Source of the DNA: Blautia schinkii DSM 10518 | GTDB lineage: Bacteria; Bacillota; Clostridia; Lachnospirales; Lachnospiraceae | NCBI GenBank assembly: GCA_000702025.1 | Contig: JNKJ01000003.1 | Location: 352,277-416,276 of the forward strand | Direction of reading: 5' to 3' | DNA length: 64,000 nucleotides | Notes under the pieces: generated by a model | The model's database searches: none | Told to the model about the DNA's origin: nothing | What the model saw: only the letters and a program-made list of their open reading frames with translations | Part shown: piece after piece, positions 28,412 to 37,179 of the stretch | Position numbering within the stretch: the stretch's first letter is position 1 | Layout: the number at the start of each line of letters is the position of its first letter | Program-made: the position numbers and the translations under genes

Positions 28412-29881
28412 TTATAAAAAATTTGATTTGCTCCACAGAGCAGTGCTTTCGTACACCTTCTCCGAAATTTCCCAATACCCCAGTCTTTTACACTCCCGGA
28501 CTACCAGTTCGTAGACCTGACGCAGCATAGCTGAAGCCTTGTCCGTAAACAGCACCCTGTCGCCCAGGATCAGACATTCCACGGCACTCCTGCCCATTTC
28601 ATAGATTTCGGTACTTTTCGGATTTTTTTCCTGCCTTACCAGTTTAGGAATACTGCGGCCAATGTGATAATTAGTCACGATCACCTGGTATATTTCTTTT
28701 AAAGGTGCCAATTGAATATGTTCCTTAATAAACTCCAGCAGCGCTATGGGTGTAAGCTGGTATAAGTATTCCTCATTCCAGAGCCGGTCCATTTTATGCA
28801 GGAAGCTCTGCGCTTCTTCCTGTGAAATAAACGCGGCCGCATGTTCCGCTACTCCGTCAATCGTTAATGCCAAAAGCTCCATGCTGTCCAGGAACCGCCG
28901 TAAATGACAGCCGATCATATTTTGGGGGATTTTAACGTTCCTCAACCCTTCCAGGTCCAGGGCCACGTAAATACCATCTCCCCGTTTTGCCGTCACCACG
29001 CCCCAGTCCTGCAATACGCGGATTGCCTTAGACGCGGTATCACTGCTGACATCATATATTTTCTGCAGTTCCTTTTGCGCGGGCAGTTTGTCTCCGGGCA
29101 GATAACGGCCGATCGCGATCAGGCCGAGTATATCCATATAAACACGGGAATATCGTTCCTCTGCACTTCTCAATGTTTGTTCTAAACTATATAGATCAAT
29201 ACGTCCCGGCGAATCTGCATACATCTTGTATCGATGTTCTCCGAAACCATAAAGGCAGGAAAAATCATCATAATGAAGTTTTATCGTTTCTCCGTTTCGG
29301 TCCGAGGCCTTAACTAAATTTTTTAAACTGTTTAAATAAGTTTTTCGTAGCTCCCGCGAACCCGGAAGAGGCTCCCAGTCAAAAAATCCCAGACTGTCCA
29401 CTGCGCGCAAGATCAGATCATTTCCGTTTCTGGCTAAAAAAAACCTCCAGAAACGGTGTGACAGCCGCCAGAATTCTGTACTGTGTTCAACATCCATTCT
29501 TTCGACGATTGCAGCAGGAATCTCCCAATCCTCTTTTGAGCACAAGGCAATCCCCTTTTCAATCGCCGGATAGCAGAGCAGCCGGCCTGACTGAAATATC
29601 TCCTTGGGCATGGCAGTATATGCCTGCTGATCCATCCAATCACAATCTCTTTTGGTTAAATCAGGGCCTATTACTACCGGACGTGTTCTCTGCTGTGTTT
29701 CAATCAGATTCTTTTCCGCAAGAAGTTCCAAAACGTGTCTCACTGTCTTTTCTGACACCTGAAATTCTTTGCACAAATCTGCACGGGAAGGCAGCTTGGA
29801 GCCGGCCGGAAGTATGCCGCACTCAATTTTATTTCTAAGAAGCTGGTATATCCTTTCATATAACACAATGTCACGTTTCAT
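28412..29881 (-). CDS. GntR-family regulator with two winged-helix domains
   Basis: A 489-residue protein with GntR helix-turn-helix domains at both ~5-75 (GSKLPSRADLCKEFQVSEKT) and ~225-295 (GDKLPAQKELQKIYDVSSDTA). Between and after them are helical regions without a familiar effector fold. Two complete GntR domains in one chain suggest binding to a bipartite or asymmetric operator as a monomer. The ATG at 29881 has GAGGAGA upstream; the frame extends 16 codons further and would overlap the previous gene. It lies between two hybrid kinase genes and could be the transcriptional output of the cluster. Confidence 0.85.
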   Translation of the reverse strand: MKRDIVLYERIYQLLRNKIECGILPAGSKLPSRADLCKEFQVSEKTVRHVLELLAEKNLIETQQRTRPVVIGPDLTKRDCDWMDQQAYTAMPKEIFQSGRLLCYPAIEKGIALCSKEDWEIPAAIVERMDVEHSTEFWRLSHRFWRFFLARNGNDLILRAVDSLGFFDWEPLPGSRELRKTYLNSLKNLVKASDRNGETIKLHYDDFSCLYGFGEHRYKMYADSPGRIDLYSLEQTLRSAEERYSRVYMDILGLIAIGRYLPGDKLPAQKELQKIYDVSSDTASKAIRVLQDWGVVTAKRGDGIYVALDLEGLRNVKIPQNMIGCHLRRFLDSMELLALTIDGVAEHAAAFISQEEAQSFLHKMDRLWNEEYLYQLTPIALLEFIKEHIQLAPLKEIYQVIVTNYHIGRSIPKLVRQEKNPKSTEIYEMGRSAVECLILGDRVLFTDKASAMLRQVYELVVRECKRLGYWEISEKVYESTALWSKSNFL

Positions 29882-29906
29882 ACATTCTCCTCTATGTATA
29901 CAGGTA

Positions 29907-32462
29907 TCACAGAGCCACATATTTCTCAATAATATCCTTAAGCACGAATGGCTTACTGATATGAGCGTTCATTCCGCTTTCCAGACACTTTCTGACATCC
30001 TCTTCCATTGCATTTGCTGTCATAGCGAAAATCCGCACATTTTCCGCGTCCATCCTGTCAAGCTCCCTAATCTTCCGGGCAGCCGTGCAGCCGTCCATTT
30101 CCGGCATCTGCATATCCATCAAGATCAAGTCATAATAACCTTCCGGCGAAGCCTTAAACCGCGCAACAGCTTCCCGGCCGTCAAAGACACTGTCCGTCCG
30201 CGCCCCGGCATTCTCCAGCAGACCAACCGCGATTTCCATGTTGATCTCGTTGTCCTCCGCGATCAAAATACATTTATCCTGCAAAACACTCTCCTGCGAA
30301 GTATACTCCTGTTTTGACAAGGTTGTCGTCCTCACTCCCAAATCCAATTCTTCCAGGAGAATCTTCAAATCCGAGCGGAATGTCGGCCGAAGCAATGTCC
30401 CGTCCGCTTCAATCCTGCGTACAATTTCATTCAGGTCATCTCTGTCGTATCCACTGATCACTATTTTGATTCCCTTACTGCCCGCAGTACGGCGAAGCCT
30501 TTGCACAAGCTCCTCCAGACCGGGAAAATCCCATTTGATCAAACAGAAACTATAGGGAGTTCCTACACTAAACGCATTCACAGCCATTGCTTCCGCCTGT
30601 TCCATGGAATCCGCAGCTTCTACAATAAAGTCCTCCAACTTGAGTAAATAGGCCAGATGTGCCTGAATATCCATGTTCTGATTCACCACAAGCACATGAC
30701 GCCCTAAACCAAGGCCTGGGGGAGGCAATTCGGCAACTTTATAACCGAACGGCAATCTGACCTTAAAGCAGCTTCCTTTACCCAGCTCACTCTCTACGGA
30801 AATACTCCCTCCCATCATCTCCACAAATGTCTTTGTAATGGGCAGGCCCAGTCCTGTTCCTCCGTATTTGCGGGCTACCCCCGCATTCTCCTGCTCAAAC
30901 GGCCGAAAAATGCGGTCTATGTTCTCTTTTGCAATACCGCAGCCACTATCCTGTACAGAAAATTCAATCCAAAGCTTATTCTCATCCCGGTTCAACTCCC
31001 GAAGACCCATTATGATCCTTCCTCCCTGCGGAGTAAACTTAAGCGCATTGGAGAGCAGATTTGTGAGGATCTGATTAAGACGCAGACCATCTCCCATCAA
31101 TTCCTCCTCAAGCCTACCAGAAAGTAAAACATCCAGGCTCACTTCTTTTTTCCGGGTTTGAACCATAAATACAACCATCAGAGATTTGAGCATTTTCCCC
31201 AGATCAAACATTTCCTCATGAATCTCAATTTTGCCGCTCTCTATTTTCGACATATCCAGCACGTCATTGACAAGGGAAAGCAGATGCTGCGCTGAAAACT
31301 GGATTTTTTCCAGGCAGTTTTTCATTCGTCCGGGATCATCTATGTCATTTCGGCCCAGTTCGACCATACCGATGATACCATTTAAAGGCGTACGTATCTC
31401 GTGGGACATTTGAGAAAGAAAATCACCTTTTGCCTGGCTTGCCGCCTCCGCCTTAGCTTTCTCCGCGTGTAAAAGACGTTTATTTATCTGCTCATTTCTG
31501 CGGTAAAGCAGAAAAAAGACTAATATAGTCATGAGGACAAAGACAAGAATGCCGGCCCCTATAGCCAGCATGAACCTGGTAAGGCTGGTCACCTGAGAGT
31601 TTACAGTTGCGTATGACATACTGGTGCAGATATACCAGTCTGTTTCTGAGAGCGGAGAAAAATAATAGTAGTCATGACGGTCGCCCAGCTTTAGAGAAAG
31701 CATTGTGGATTCTCCCTGCGAAATCTGCTTTTTCAATTCCTCCAGACTGTATCCAGTGTCAAATTCCGCCTGTCTGCTCAGCGTTGAGAAAAAACTGGAA
31801 CCGAATTTCGCTGCCTCCGAGTAAGTACTGGCTACTATGAAGCTTCCGTTTTTGGAAATAATACTGGAATAGGAATCCGTTCCCTCCTTGCCAAGTGCCA
31901 GTTTCTGGTCAATGATTGAAGTATCTATCCCCACGACCACTGCCACAAGCTTTTCATCACCAAACATCTTATCATCAATGGGCATTCCAAGCAATAGCAT
32001 ATCCGTATCCCAGATCGTCTCGTCAAATGAAATCAGCCGTGTTTCTCCTGCCAGCAGCTGATCAAGATCCGCAATTTTGGAAATGGCGGGAAAGGTCCGG
32101 TCAGCGGAATAAGCCATGCCTGAATTACTGATAACAGCCGCCCGGGTAAAACCATTTTCCTCCTGTACCTGTTTTAAAAACTGTCTGAGCTCCTCCTCAC
32201 TGTTCAGCTCTGTATCCGAAAGATAATTGGATATTGTATTAATCTGTGCAAACTGGCTGTCAAGATTCGTTTTGAAGTGTCCGTTGAGCTGCTGTGTCAT
32301 TTCCTGCAGATACACCTCGCTGATCTTGGAGACTGTTTGGGCTGCTTCATGCTTGTAAGCATTAATGATCAGAACTGCACCCAATATGAGGACCAGCAGG
32401 ATAAAGCCCAAAGCCGATATATATGAAGAAAATGACTGTCTCCCTTTCTCTCTGTCTTTCAT
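29907..32462 (-). CDS. hybrid sensor histidine kinase with degenerate and intact receivers
   Basis: An 851-residue membrane kinase: helix near 15-32, large outer Cache-like domain, helix near 298-320, HisKA (FLSQMSHEIRTPLNGIIGMVE), HATPase (NLLSNALKFTPQGG, DSGCGI, GTGLGLPITKTFVEMMGG). A first receiver-like region (~590-700) lacks the acidic pocket (LVVNQN at the DD position). A second, intact receiver follows (CILIAEDNEINMEIA, LILMDMQMPEMDG). It starts 12 bp after the solute-binding fusion gene, after AAGGAGG, so they form one unit and the binding protein may feed ligand information to this sensor. Confidence 0.92.
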   Translation of the reverse strand: MKDREKGRQSFSSYISALGFILLVLILGAVLIINAYKHEAAQTVSKISEVYLQEMTQQLNGHFKTNLDSQFAQINTISNYLSDTELNSEEELRQFLKQVQEENGFTRAAVISNSGMAYSADRTFPAISKIADLDQLLAGETRLISFDETIWDTDMLLLGMPIDDKMFGDEKLVAVVVGIDTSIIDQKLALGKEGTDSYSSIISKNGSFIVASTYSEAAKFGSSFFSTLSRQAEFDTGYSLEELKKQISQGESTMLSLKLGDRHDYYYFSPLSETDWYICTSMSYATVNSQVTSLTRFMLAIGAGILVFVLMTILVFFLLYRRNEQINKRLLHAEKAKAEAASQAKGDFLSQMSHEIRTPLNGIIGMVELGRNDIDDPGRMKNCLEKIQFSAQHLLSLVNDVLDMSKIESGKIEIHEEMFDLGKMLKSLMVVFMVQTRKKEVSLDVLLSGRLEEELMGDGLRLNQILTNLLSNALKFTPQGGRIIMGLRELNRDENKLWIEFSVQDSGCGIAKENIDRIFRPFEQENAGVARKYGGTGLGLPITKTFVEMMGGSISVESELGKGSCFKVRLPFGYKVAELPPPGLGLGRHVLVVNQNMDIQAHLAYLLKLEDFIVEAADSMEQAEAMAVNAFSVGTPYSFCLIKWDFPGLEELVQRLRRTAGSKGIKIVISGYDRDDLNEIVRRIEADGTLLRPTFRSDLKILLEELDLGVRTTTLSKQEYTSQESVLQDKCILIAEDNEINMEIAVGLLENAGARTDSVFDGREAVARFKASPEGYYDLILMDMQMPEMDGCTAARKIRELDRMDAENVRIFAMTANAMEEDVRKCLESGMNAHISKPFVLKDIIEKYVAL

Positions 32463-32474
32463 AGGTGTACCTCC

Positions 32475-34412
32475 TTACGATTGCTTTTGAGCCAGATTGG
32501 TAATCCGTCCTTCTAAATCAGCGCTGATCAGGCTGTCCTTATGGCTTTCGAAGTATTGCGCCAAAGCATCCCGGTAAGTCAGCCCTGTTTCACGAATGAT
32601 ACTTACCTGACCTTTCGGTGTCAGTTCATCATAAACATTCAGCATTTTGTAATCGTCACCATTGCCTTCTGCGTAACCCTGACGCCCCGCCATATAATCA
32701 TTGACAGCGACCTGATAGGTACCACTAAGGTCCAGTTCAGAACCGTCAGGCAGCTTTACCTCCACAAGGCGTGCTCCCACAGCCTTACTACTATCCATAA
32801 CATAGCTCAATCCGGACACCTGAAGGAACCTTCCGCCGGGCATATCCTCGTACGTCATAGCAGACAGACTGTTTTCCAGCATATCAAAAAGCGTTTGTCC
32901 TTTCATCTCCAATACTACGATCACATTATCGTAAGGGCAAACTGCAGCCAAATCTTCGCCATAAATCTCTCCCTGATACAGACTGCCACGTATGCCGCCT
33001 CCATTCACTACTGCTATCGGCGCCCCTGACGCTTCCGCCACACTGTCGGCGACTAAATTTCCAATCTCTGTTTCGCCGAGACGAACATTATAATTCTGCA
33101 TCAGCAGGTCCTTTTCAAGCTTCCCTACAACCGAAAGATCATAGTCAACATCCTCCGAACCTTCGTAATAATACTTATCCACCGCAGCCAGAGCCTCCTG
33201 CGCTGTAATTTGCCCTGCCAGCATCTGCCGGGCCTGACTGCCCAGGTATTCCACAATCTTATCCGGAAACTGGACATTATAAACATAGCCCGATTCAGTA
33301 TACTGCTCCAGCCCCTCCGGAATCAATTCTGCATCTACTTGGGCATTCCGCAGATAAGATACTCCCATCTCCAGATCTTTCACGACTGCTTCCTGCCCCT
33401 CTGGTGTGGAAAGCAGCTCCAATACACGTTTACAGGCCTCCTGTTTCTCTTCATCCGAAGCGGCATTAATACCGATATACGCAGAGGGAGACAGGATAAG
33501 CCACGGCTCGTTCCCCTGATCACTGAGCAAGGGAAGCATACGGTAGGAGTATTTCTGGGAAGTTCCTGCCTCCGCTTCGTTTTCATTCTCTTCCACGCAG
33601 TTCCTATAAAGAGAAGAATTTCCAAACAAAACTGCCAAAGTTCCATTTGCCATCCTCCCTTTATAGCGGATTGCATTGCGCTGTTTTCCCATGGCAGCGG
33701 CATCTAACAGACCTTCTTTTACAAGCTGGTCTGTAAATGAAAATACCTGGTCCCAGCTTCCTGTAAAGGTTTCTTCCTTCCTGCGCAAATCTCCCAGCCA
33801 GTTAACACCTTCCACTTTTCCCAGAAAGTCCGGTACCATATATCCTGTATAATACATTCCAAGCGCAGCATTATAATCACTGTAGATGGAAAAGTTCACA
33901 CCATCCTCGCCCACACCAAGTCCCTTTGCCTTCAGTTCACCCAAATCCTCCAACAATTCCTGATTGCTTGCAGGCAACTCAAGCCCGGCCTGTTCAAACA
34001 GCGTCTCATTGACAATATATCCGCTGTACTGCCCCGGCAAGGGAAGCAGATAAGCATTTCCATCCATTTGAAGCTGTTTCATTACTGTACCGTCATAAGC
34101 CGTACTTGCCTGAGTATCACCGATATCTAACAAAAATTTCTTTACCTCTTTTGCAGATGGCTGCGTAAAAACAACAAGATCAGGTCCCACGCCTTTTTCC
34201 AGCCGGCGAAGCTGTTCGCTGGGATAAGGAGTTTTTTCATATTGTAAATCAATGTCCTGATATTCCGTCTCCACCAGTTTTTCAAAACTTTCGAAATTAT
34301 CGGAATGCAGAACGGTAATGATAATTTTTTCCTTCTCAGTTTCTGTACAGCCGGAAAAAGTGCCTGCCAATATTGCCACACATATCAGAATATAAAATTT
34401 TATCCTTTTCAT
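32475..34412 (-). CDS. lipoprotein fusing a solute-binding protein to a 5'-nucleotidase C-terminal domain
   Basis: A 645-residue exported lipoprotein: signal with lipobox FSGC near residue 21, a family 1 solute-binding fold (~30-400, EKIIITVLHSDNF... to EYLGSQARQMLAG), then a 5'-nucleotidase C-terminal-type domain (~440-620: EIGNLVADSVAEASG, AVVNGGGIRGSLYQGEIYGED, VAVNDYMAGRQGY). The metallophosphatase half of a normal 5'-nucleotidase is absent, so catalysis is unlikely; the domain normally recognises nucleosides. No ABC permease is nearby. Encoded directly before a hybrid kinase with a Cache-type sensor, it is best read as a periplasm-equivalent receptor. Confidence 0.85.
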   Translation of the reverse strand: MKRIKFYILICVAILAGTFSGCTETEKEKIIITVLHSDNFESFEKLVETEYQDIDLQYEKTPYPSEQLRRLEKGVGPDLVVFTQPSAKEVKKFLLDIGDTQASTAYDGTVMKQLQMDGNAYLLPLPGQYSGYIVNETLFEQAGLELPASNQELLEDLGELKAKGLGVGEDGVNFSIYSDYNAALGMYYTGYMVPDFLGKVEGVNWLGDLRRKEETFTGSWDQVFSFTDQLVKEGLLDAAAMGKQRNAIRYKGRMANGTLAVLFGNSSLYRNCVEENENEAEAGTSQKYSYRMLPLLSDQGNEPWLILSPSAYIGINAASDEEKQEACKRVLELLSTPEGQEAVVKDLEMGVSYLRNAQVDAELIPEGLEQYTESGYVYNVQFPDKIVEYLGSQARQMLAGQITAQEALAAVDKYYYEGSEDVDYDLSVVGKLEKDLLMQNYNVRLGETEIGNLVADSVAEASGAPIAVVNGGGIRGSLYQGEIYGEDLAAVCPYDNVIVVLEMKGQTLFDMLENSLSAMTYEDMPGGRFLQVSGLSYVMDSSKAVGARLVEVKLPDGSELDLSGTYQVAVNDYMAGRQGYAEGNGDDYKMLNVYDELTPKGQVSIIRETGLTYRDALAQYFESHKDSLISADLEGRITNLAQKQS

Positions 34413-34512
34413 AGATTTTCTCCTTTATCTTCCCGCTATATTCTTGGCACCCATACAGAATTATTATAATGGATTCGGACTGTAATATCAATACATTAAT
34501 CATATAATAAAA

Positions 34513-34540
34513 AAAGGCCATCACAAAATGGATGGTCTTT
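34513..34540 (-). terminator. intrinsic terminator after the PAS hybrid kinase
   Basis: On the minus strand AAAGACCATC pairs with GATGGCCTTT (one G-T), followed by a run of Ts. It separates the kinase at 34562 from the solute-binding fusion, so the latter starts a new unit. Confidence 0.75.
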
Positions 34541-34561
34541 TCTTATTTTCAGAAAAATTAT

Positions 34562-37033
34562 CTATTCTTCTCTTTGATAAATACAATTGTAAAGCGTCAG
34601 ATACAAACGTTTGGGTTCAATGGGTTTTGCCAGGTGGGCGTTCATTCCAGCGGCCTTGCTCTTGTCAATATCATCATCAAAAGCGTTGGCCGTCATGGCG
34701 ATGATGGGGATTGTTTTTGCGTCCGAATTGCTCAGATGGCGGATATTGACCGCCGCTGTCAGTCCGTCCATAAGAGGCATCCTGATATCCATGAGGATTG
34801 CATCATAATACCCCGGTTCGGACTTACTGTACAGTTCCATTGCCCGAAGGCCGTTTTCCGCTGTGTCCACAGTAAAGCCTCTGTTCTCCAGAAGCATTAC
34901 CGCCACCTCTGTATTTAAAGCATTATCCTCAGCAAGCAGCAGGCGCTTGCCTGTGAAATCAAAGTCTGTACTCGGGTCCCCCTTCTCCTCAAGCTCTTCT
35001 TTCTGCCCTAACGCTTTGGTAAATGCAGAAACCAGGGTTGATTTAAACATCGGTTTGCTCATAAGGAGATTGACCCCTGCAAGCTTGGCTTCATGCTCGA
35101 TAGAGCTCCAGTCATAAGCAGTCACGATGATGATCGTAACATCCGGGCCAACCACGTTTCTTATCTGACGGGCAGTCTCGATTCCATCCATCTCCGGCAT
35201 TTTCCAGTCAATGAGAATGATATCGAAATACCTTCCGGCCCTTAAACGCTCCTTGACAAGCGAAACTGCCTTGCTGCCGCTGTCCACCCACTGTGCCTGG
35301 ATTCCCAGTTCTTTAAGCGTAGCCACGGCATTTTCGCACACAGCCACGTCGTCGTCCACCACCAATGTTTTAAGGCTGGTAAAATTGTAATCATGCTTTT
35401 TCTGACTGCGGCTGAGCTTCTGCTCCTCCGTAATGCCAAGCTTCACGTCAACGGTAAACTCTGTACCGATATCCTTGATGGAACGCACTGTAATCTTTCC
35501 ATCCATCATATCCACGATACTCTTCGATATGGCAAGTCCCAGCCCCGTACCCCCGAATAGGGCAGTCGTACCCATTGTCTCCTGGGTAAAAGGCTCGAAT
35601 ATGTGGGGAAGAAATTCCTCCTCGATTCCAATCCCGGTATCGTTGACAATAAAACGTATCACAGCACCGTGCTTTGTCTTTTTGCGCTGCTCCGCAGAGA
35701 ATACGACCCTTCCGCCCTCATCTGTAAATTTAATGGCATTGGAAAGGATATTGATGATCACCTGCTGAAGCTTCATGGCATCCCCTATGTAATAATCATC
35801 CAGCCCCGGGTCCAGCACGCATTCATAGTCTACTCCCTTGGCTGCTGCCTGTCCATGACAGATGGAATTGATTCCGGTCAGGAACTCTTCTATCGGGATT
35901 TCCTCGTTTTTAAGCAGCATTTTTCCGCTTTCAATCCGGCTCATGTCCAAAATGTCATTGATCAGGGAAAGCAAAAATCTTGAAGAAATTCCTATTTTCG
36001 AGAGACAGTCCGCCACCAGCTCGTCATTGCCGATGGACTGGGAGGCGATGGTACTCATTCCGATAATGGCATTCATAGGAGTACGGATTTCATGGCTCAT
36101 ACGAGACAGGAAATCGCTTTTTGCAGCATTCGCCTGTTCCGCCGCGGCCAGGGCTGCTGCCAGCTGTTCCTTCTGGTTCTGCTCCTGCATCACTACGTCG
36201 GTCACATCTGTCCGTGCCATGCACACTCTTCCCAAATCCTTATTGATCATGAAAACCTGGATACGTTTTACCCTCTGTACGCCATGCACATCTTTCATCT
36301 TGACCAGAAAGCTGTAGCTTTTTTTCTTTGCCAGCTCCTGCATGATATATGTAAAATCAAGCTTGCTCAGATATTCCTTCCTGTTATCCTCATCCATGAA
36401 CCGCTCTGCGATCAGGCGAATCTCCTTTTGGAATACCCCTTGGCTCGGAATCGTATCCTTTCGGCCTTTATCCATGGAAATCAACCGGTGGGTACCGTGA
36501 ACAATATCGATTTCTGTGATCACATCATACTCAAGCTCTGTAAGCTGTTCTAAAAGCTGCTCCTGCAGTTTTTTCTCTGTCACGTCCTCTGTATAAAAGA
36601 ATGCCATCACCTCACCGTTCTCAGGATTGGTGCAAAAACGAAAACTTGTCTTTCCCCAGAAATTACTTCCTCCATTGCTTCTGCGAAGAAATCCAAACTG
36701 GTAATCACTTTTTCCCGAAGCATAACTCTCAAGTGCTTTCTGCCGCTCAAGGGTACTGCGGATCAAATCTCCGTCAGTGGTCTCTACCGCTGATCTGGCG
36801 AAATATTCAATCGTCTCATCATAGGTATCTCCCACCTGCGCTATCTCTGCCTCTGAAGTGGATATATAGCTTTCGAGACGGTTACGGGATACATTGAATC
36901 TACCCTGGACACAGCCCCCGCCGCCGGAGAGCTGGGCGAAATAAGCCAGTTCCTCCTCATAAAGCTCCTTCACCTTGTCCTCATTCCGCTTTGTCGCATT
37001 ACCAGCTTCAGCGGGGGTATATCTCTCGCTCAT
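34562..37033 (-). CDS. soluble PAS hybrid histidine kinase with two receivers
   Basis: An 823-residue kinase without obvious transmembrane helices. The N-terminal ~300 residues contain PAS-like sensor regions (WGKTSFRFCTNPENGEVMAF, then VKRIQVFMINKDLG). Next are HisKA (FLSRMSHEIRTPMNAIIGMS), HATPase (NILSNAIKFTDEGG, DTGIGI, GTGLGLAISKSIVDMMDG) and two receivers, both with phospho-Asp (LVVDDD...IILIDWKMPEMDG and LLLAEDNAL...AILMDIRMPLMDG). There is no HPt domain. It is apparently transcribed alone and has its own terminator. It could respond to a cytoplasmic or redox cue through PAS. Confidence 0.92.
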   Translation of the reverse strand: MSERYTPAEAGNATKRNEDKVKELYEEELAYFAQLSGGGGCVQGRFNVSRNRLESYISTSEAEIAQVGDTYDETIEYFARSAVETTDGDLIRSTLERQKALESYASGKSDYQFGFLRRSNGGSNFWGKTSFRFCTNPENGEVMAFFYTEDVTEKKLQEQLLEQLTELEYDVITEIDIVHGTHRLISMDKGRKDTIPSQGVFQKEIRLIAERFMDEDNRKEYLSKLDFTYIMQELAKKKSYSFLVKMKDVHGVQRVKRIQVFMINKDLGRVCMARTDVTDVVMQEQNQKEQLAAALAAAEQANAAKSDFLSRMSHEIRTPMNAIIGMSTIASQSIGNDELVADCLSKIGISSRFLLSLINDILDMSRIESGKMLLKNEEIPIEEFLTGINSICHGQAAAKGVDYECVLDPGLDDYYIGDAMKLQQVIINILSNAIKFTDEGGRVVFSAEQRKKTKHGAVIRFIVNDTGIGIEEEFLPHIFEPFTQETMGTTALFGGTGLGLAISKSIVDMMDGKITVRSIKDIGTEFTVDVKLGITEEQKLSRSQKKHDYNFTSLKTLVVDDDVAVCENAVATLKELGIQAQWVDSGSKAVSLVKERLRAGRYFDIILIDWKMPEMDGIETARQIRNVVGPDVTIIIVTAYDWSSIEHEAKLAGVNLLMSKPMFKSTLVSAFTKALGQKEELEEKGDPSTDFDFTGKRLLLAEDNALNTEVAVMLLENRGFTVDTAENGLRAMELYSKSEPGYYDAILMDIRMPLMDGLTAAVNIRHLSNSDAKTIPIIAMTANAFDDDIDKSKAAGMNAHLAKPIEPKRLYLTLYNCIYQREE

Positions 37034-37179
37034 TACTCTTTTTCTCCTCTTTCTCGTAAACGTCTTCCGGCAATCTCACTGGGAAAAACCCCTGAAAATA
37101 ATCCGTACTATTTCACCTAAATCACACACTACAAGGTAGTTTATCATAATAACTATATGTCTGCAAGTAATTGTTCCTG

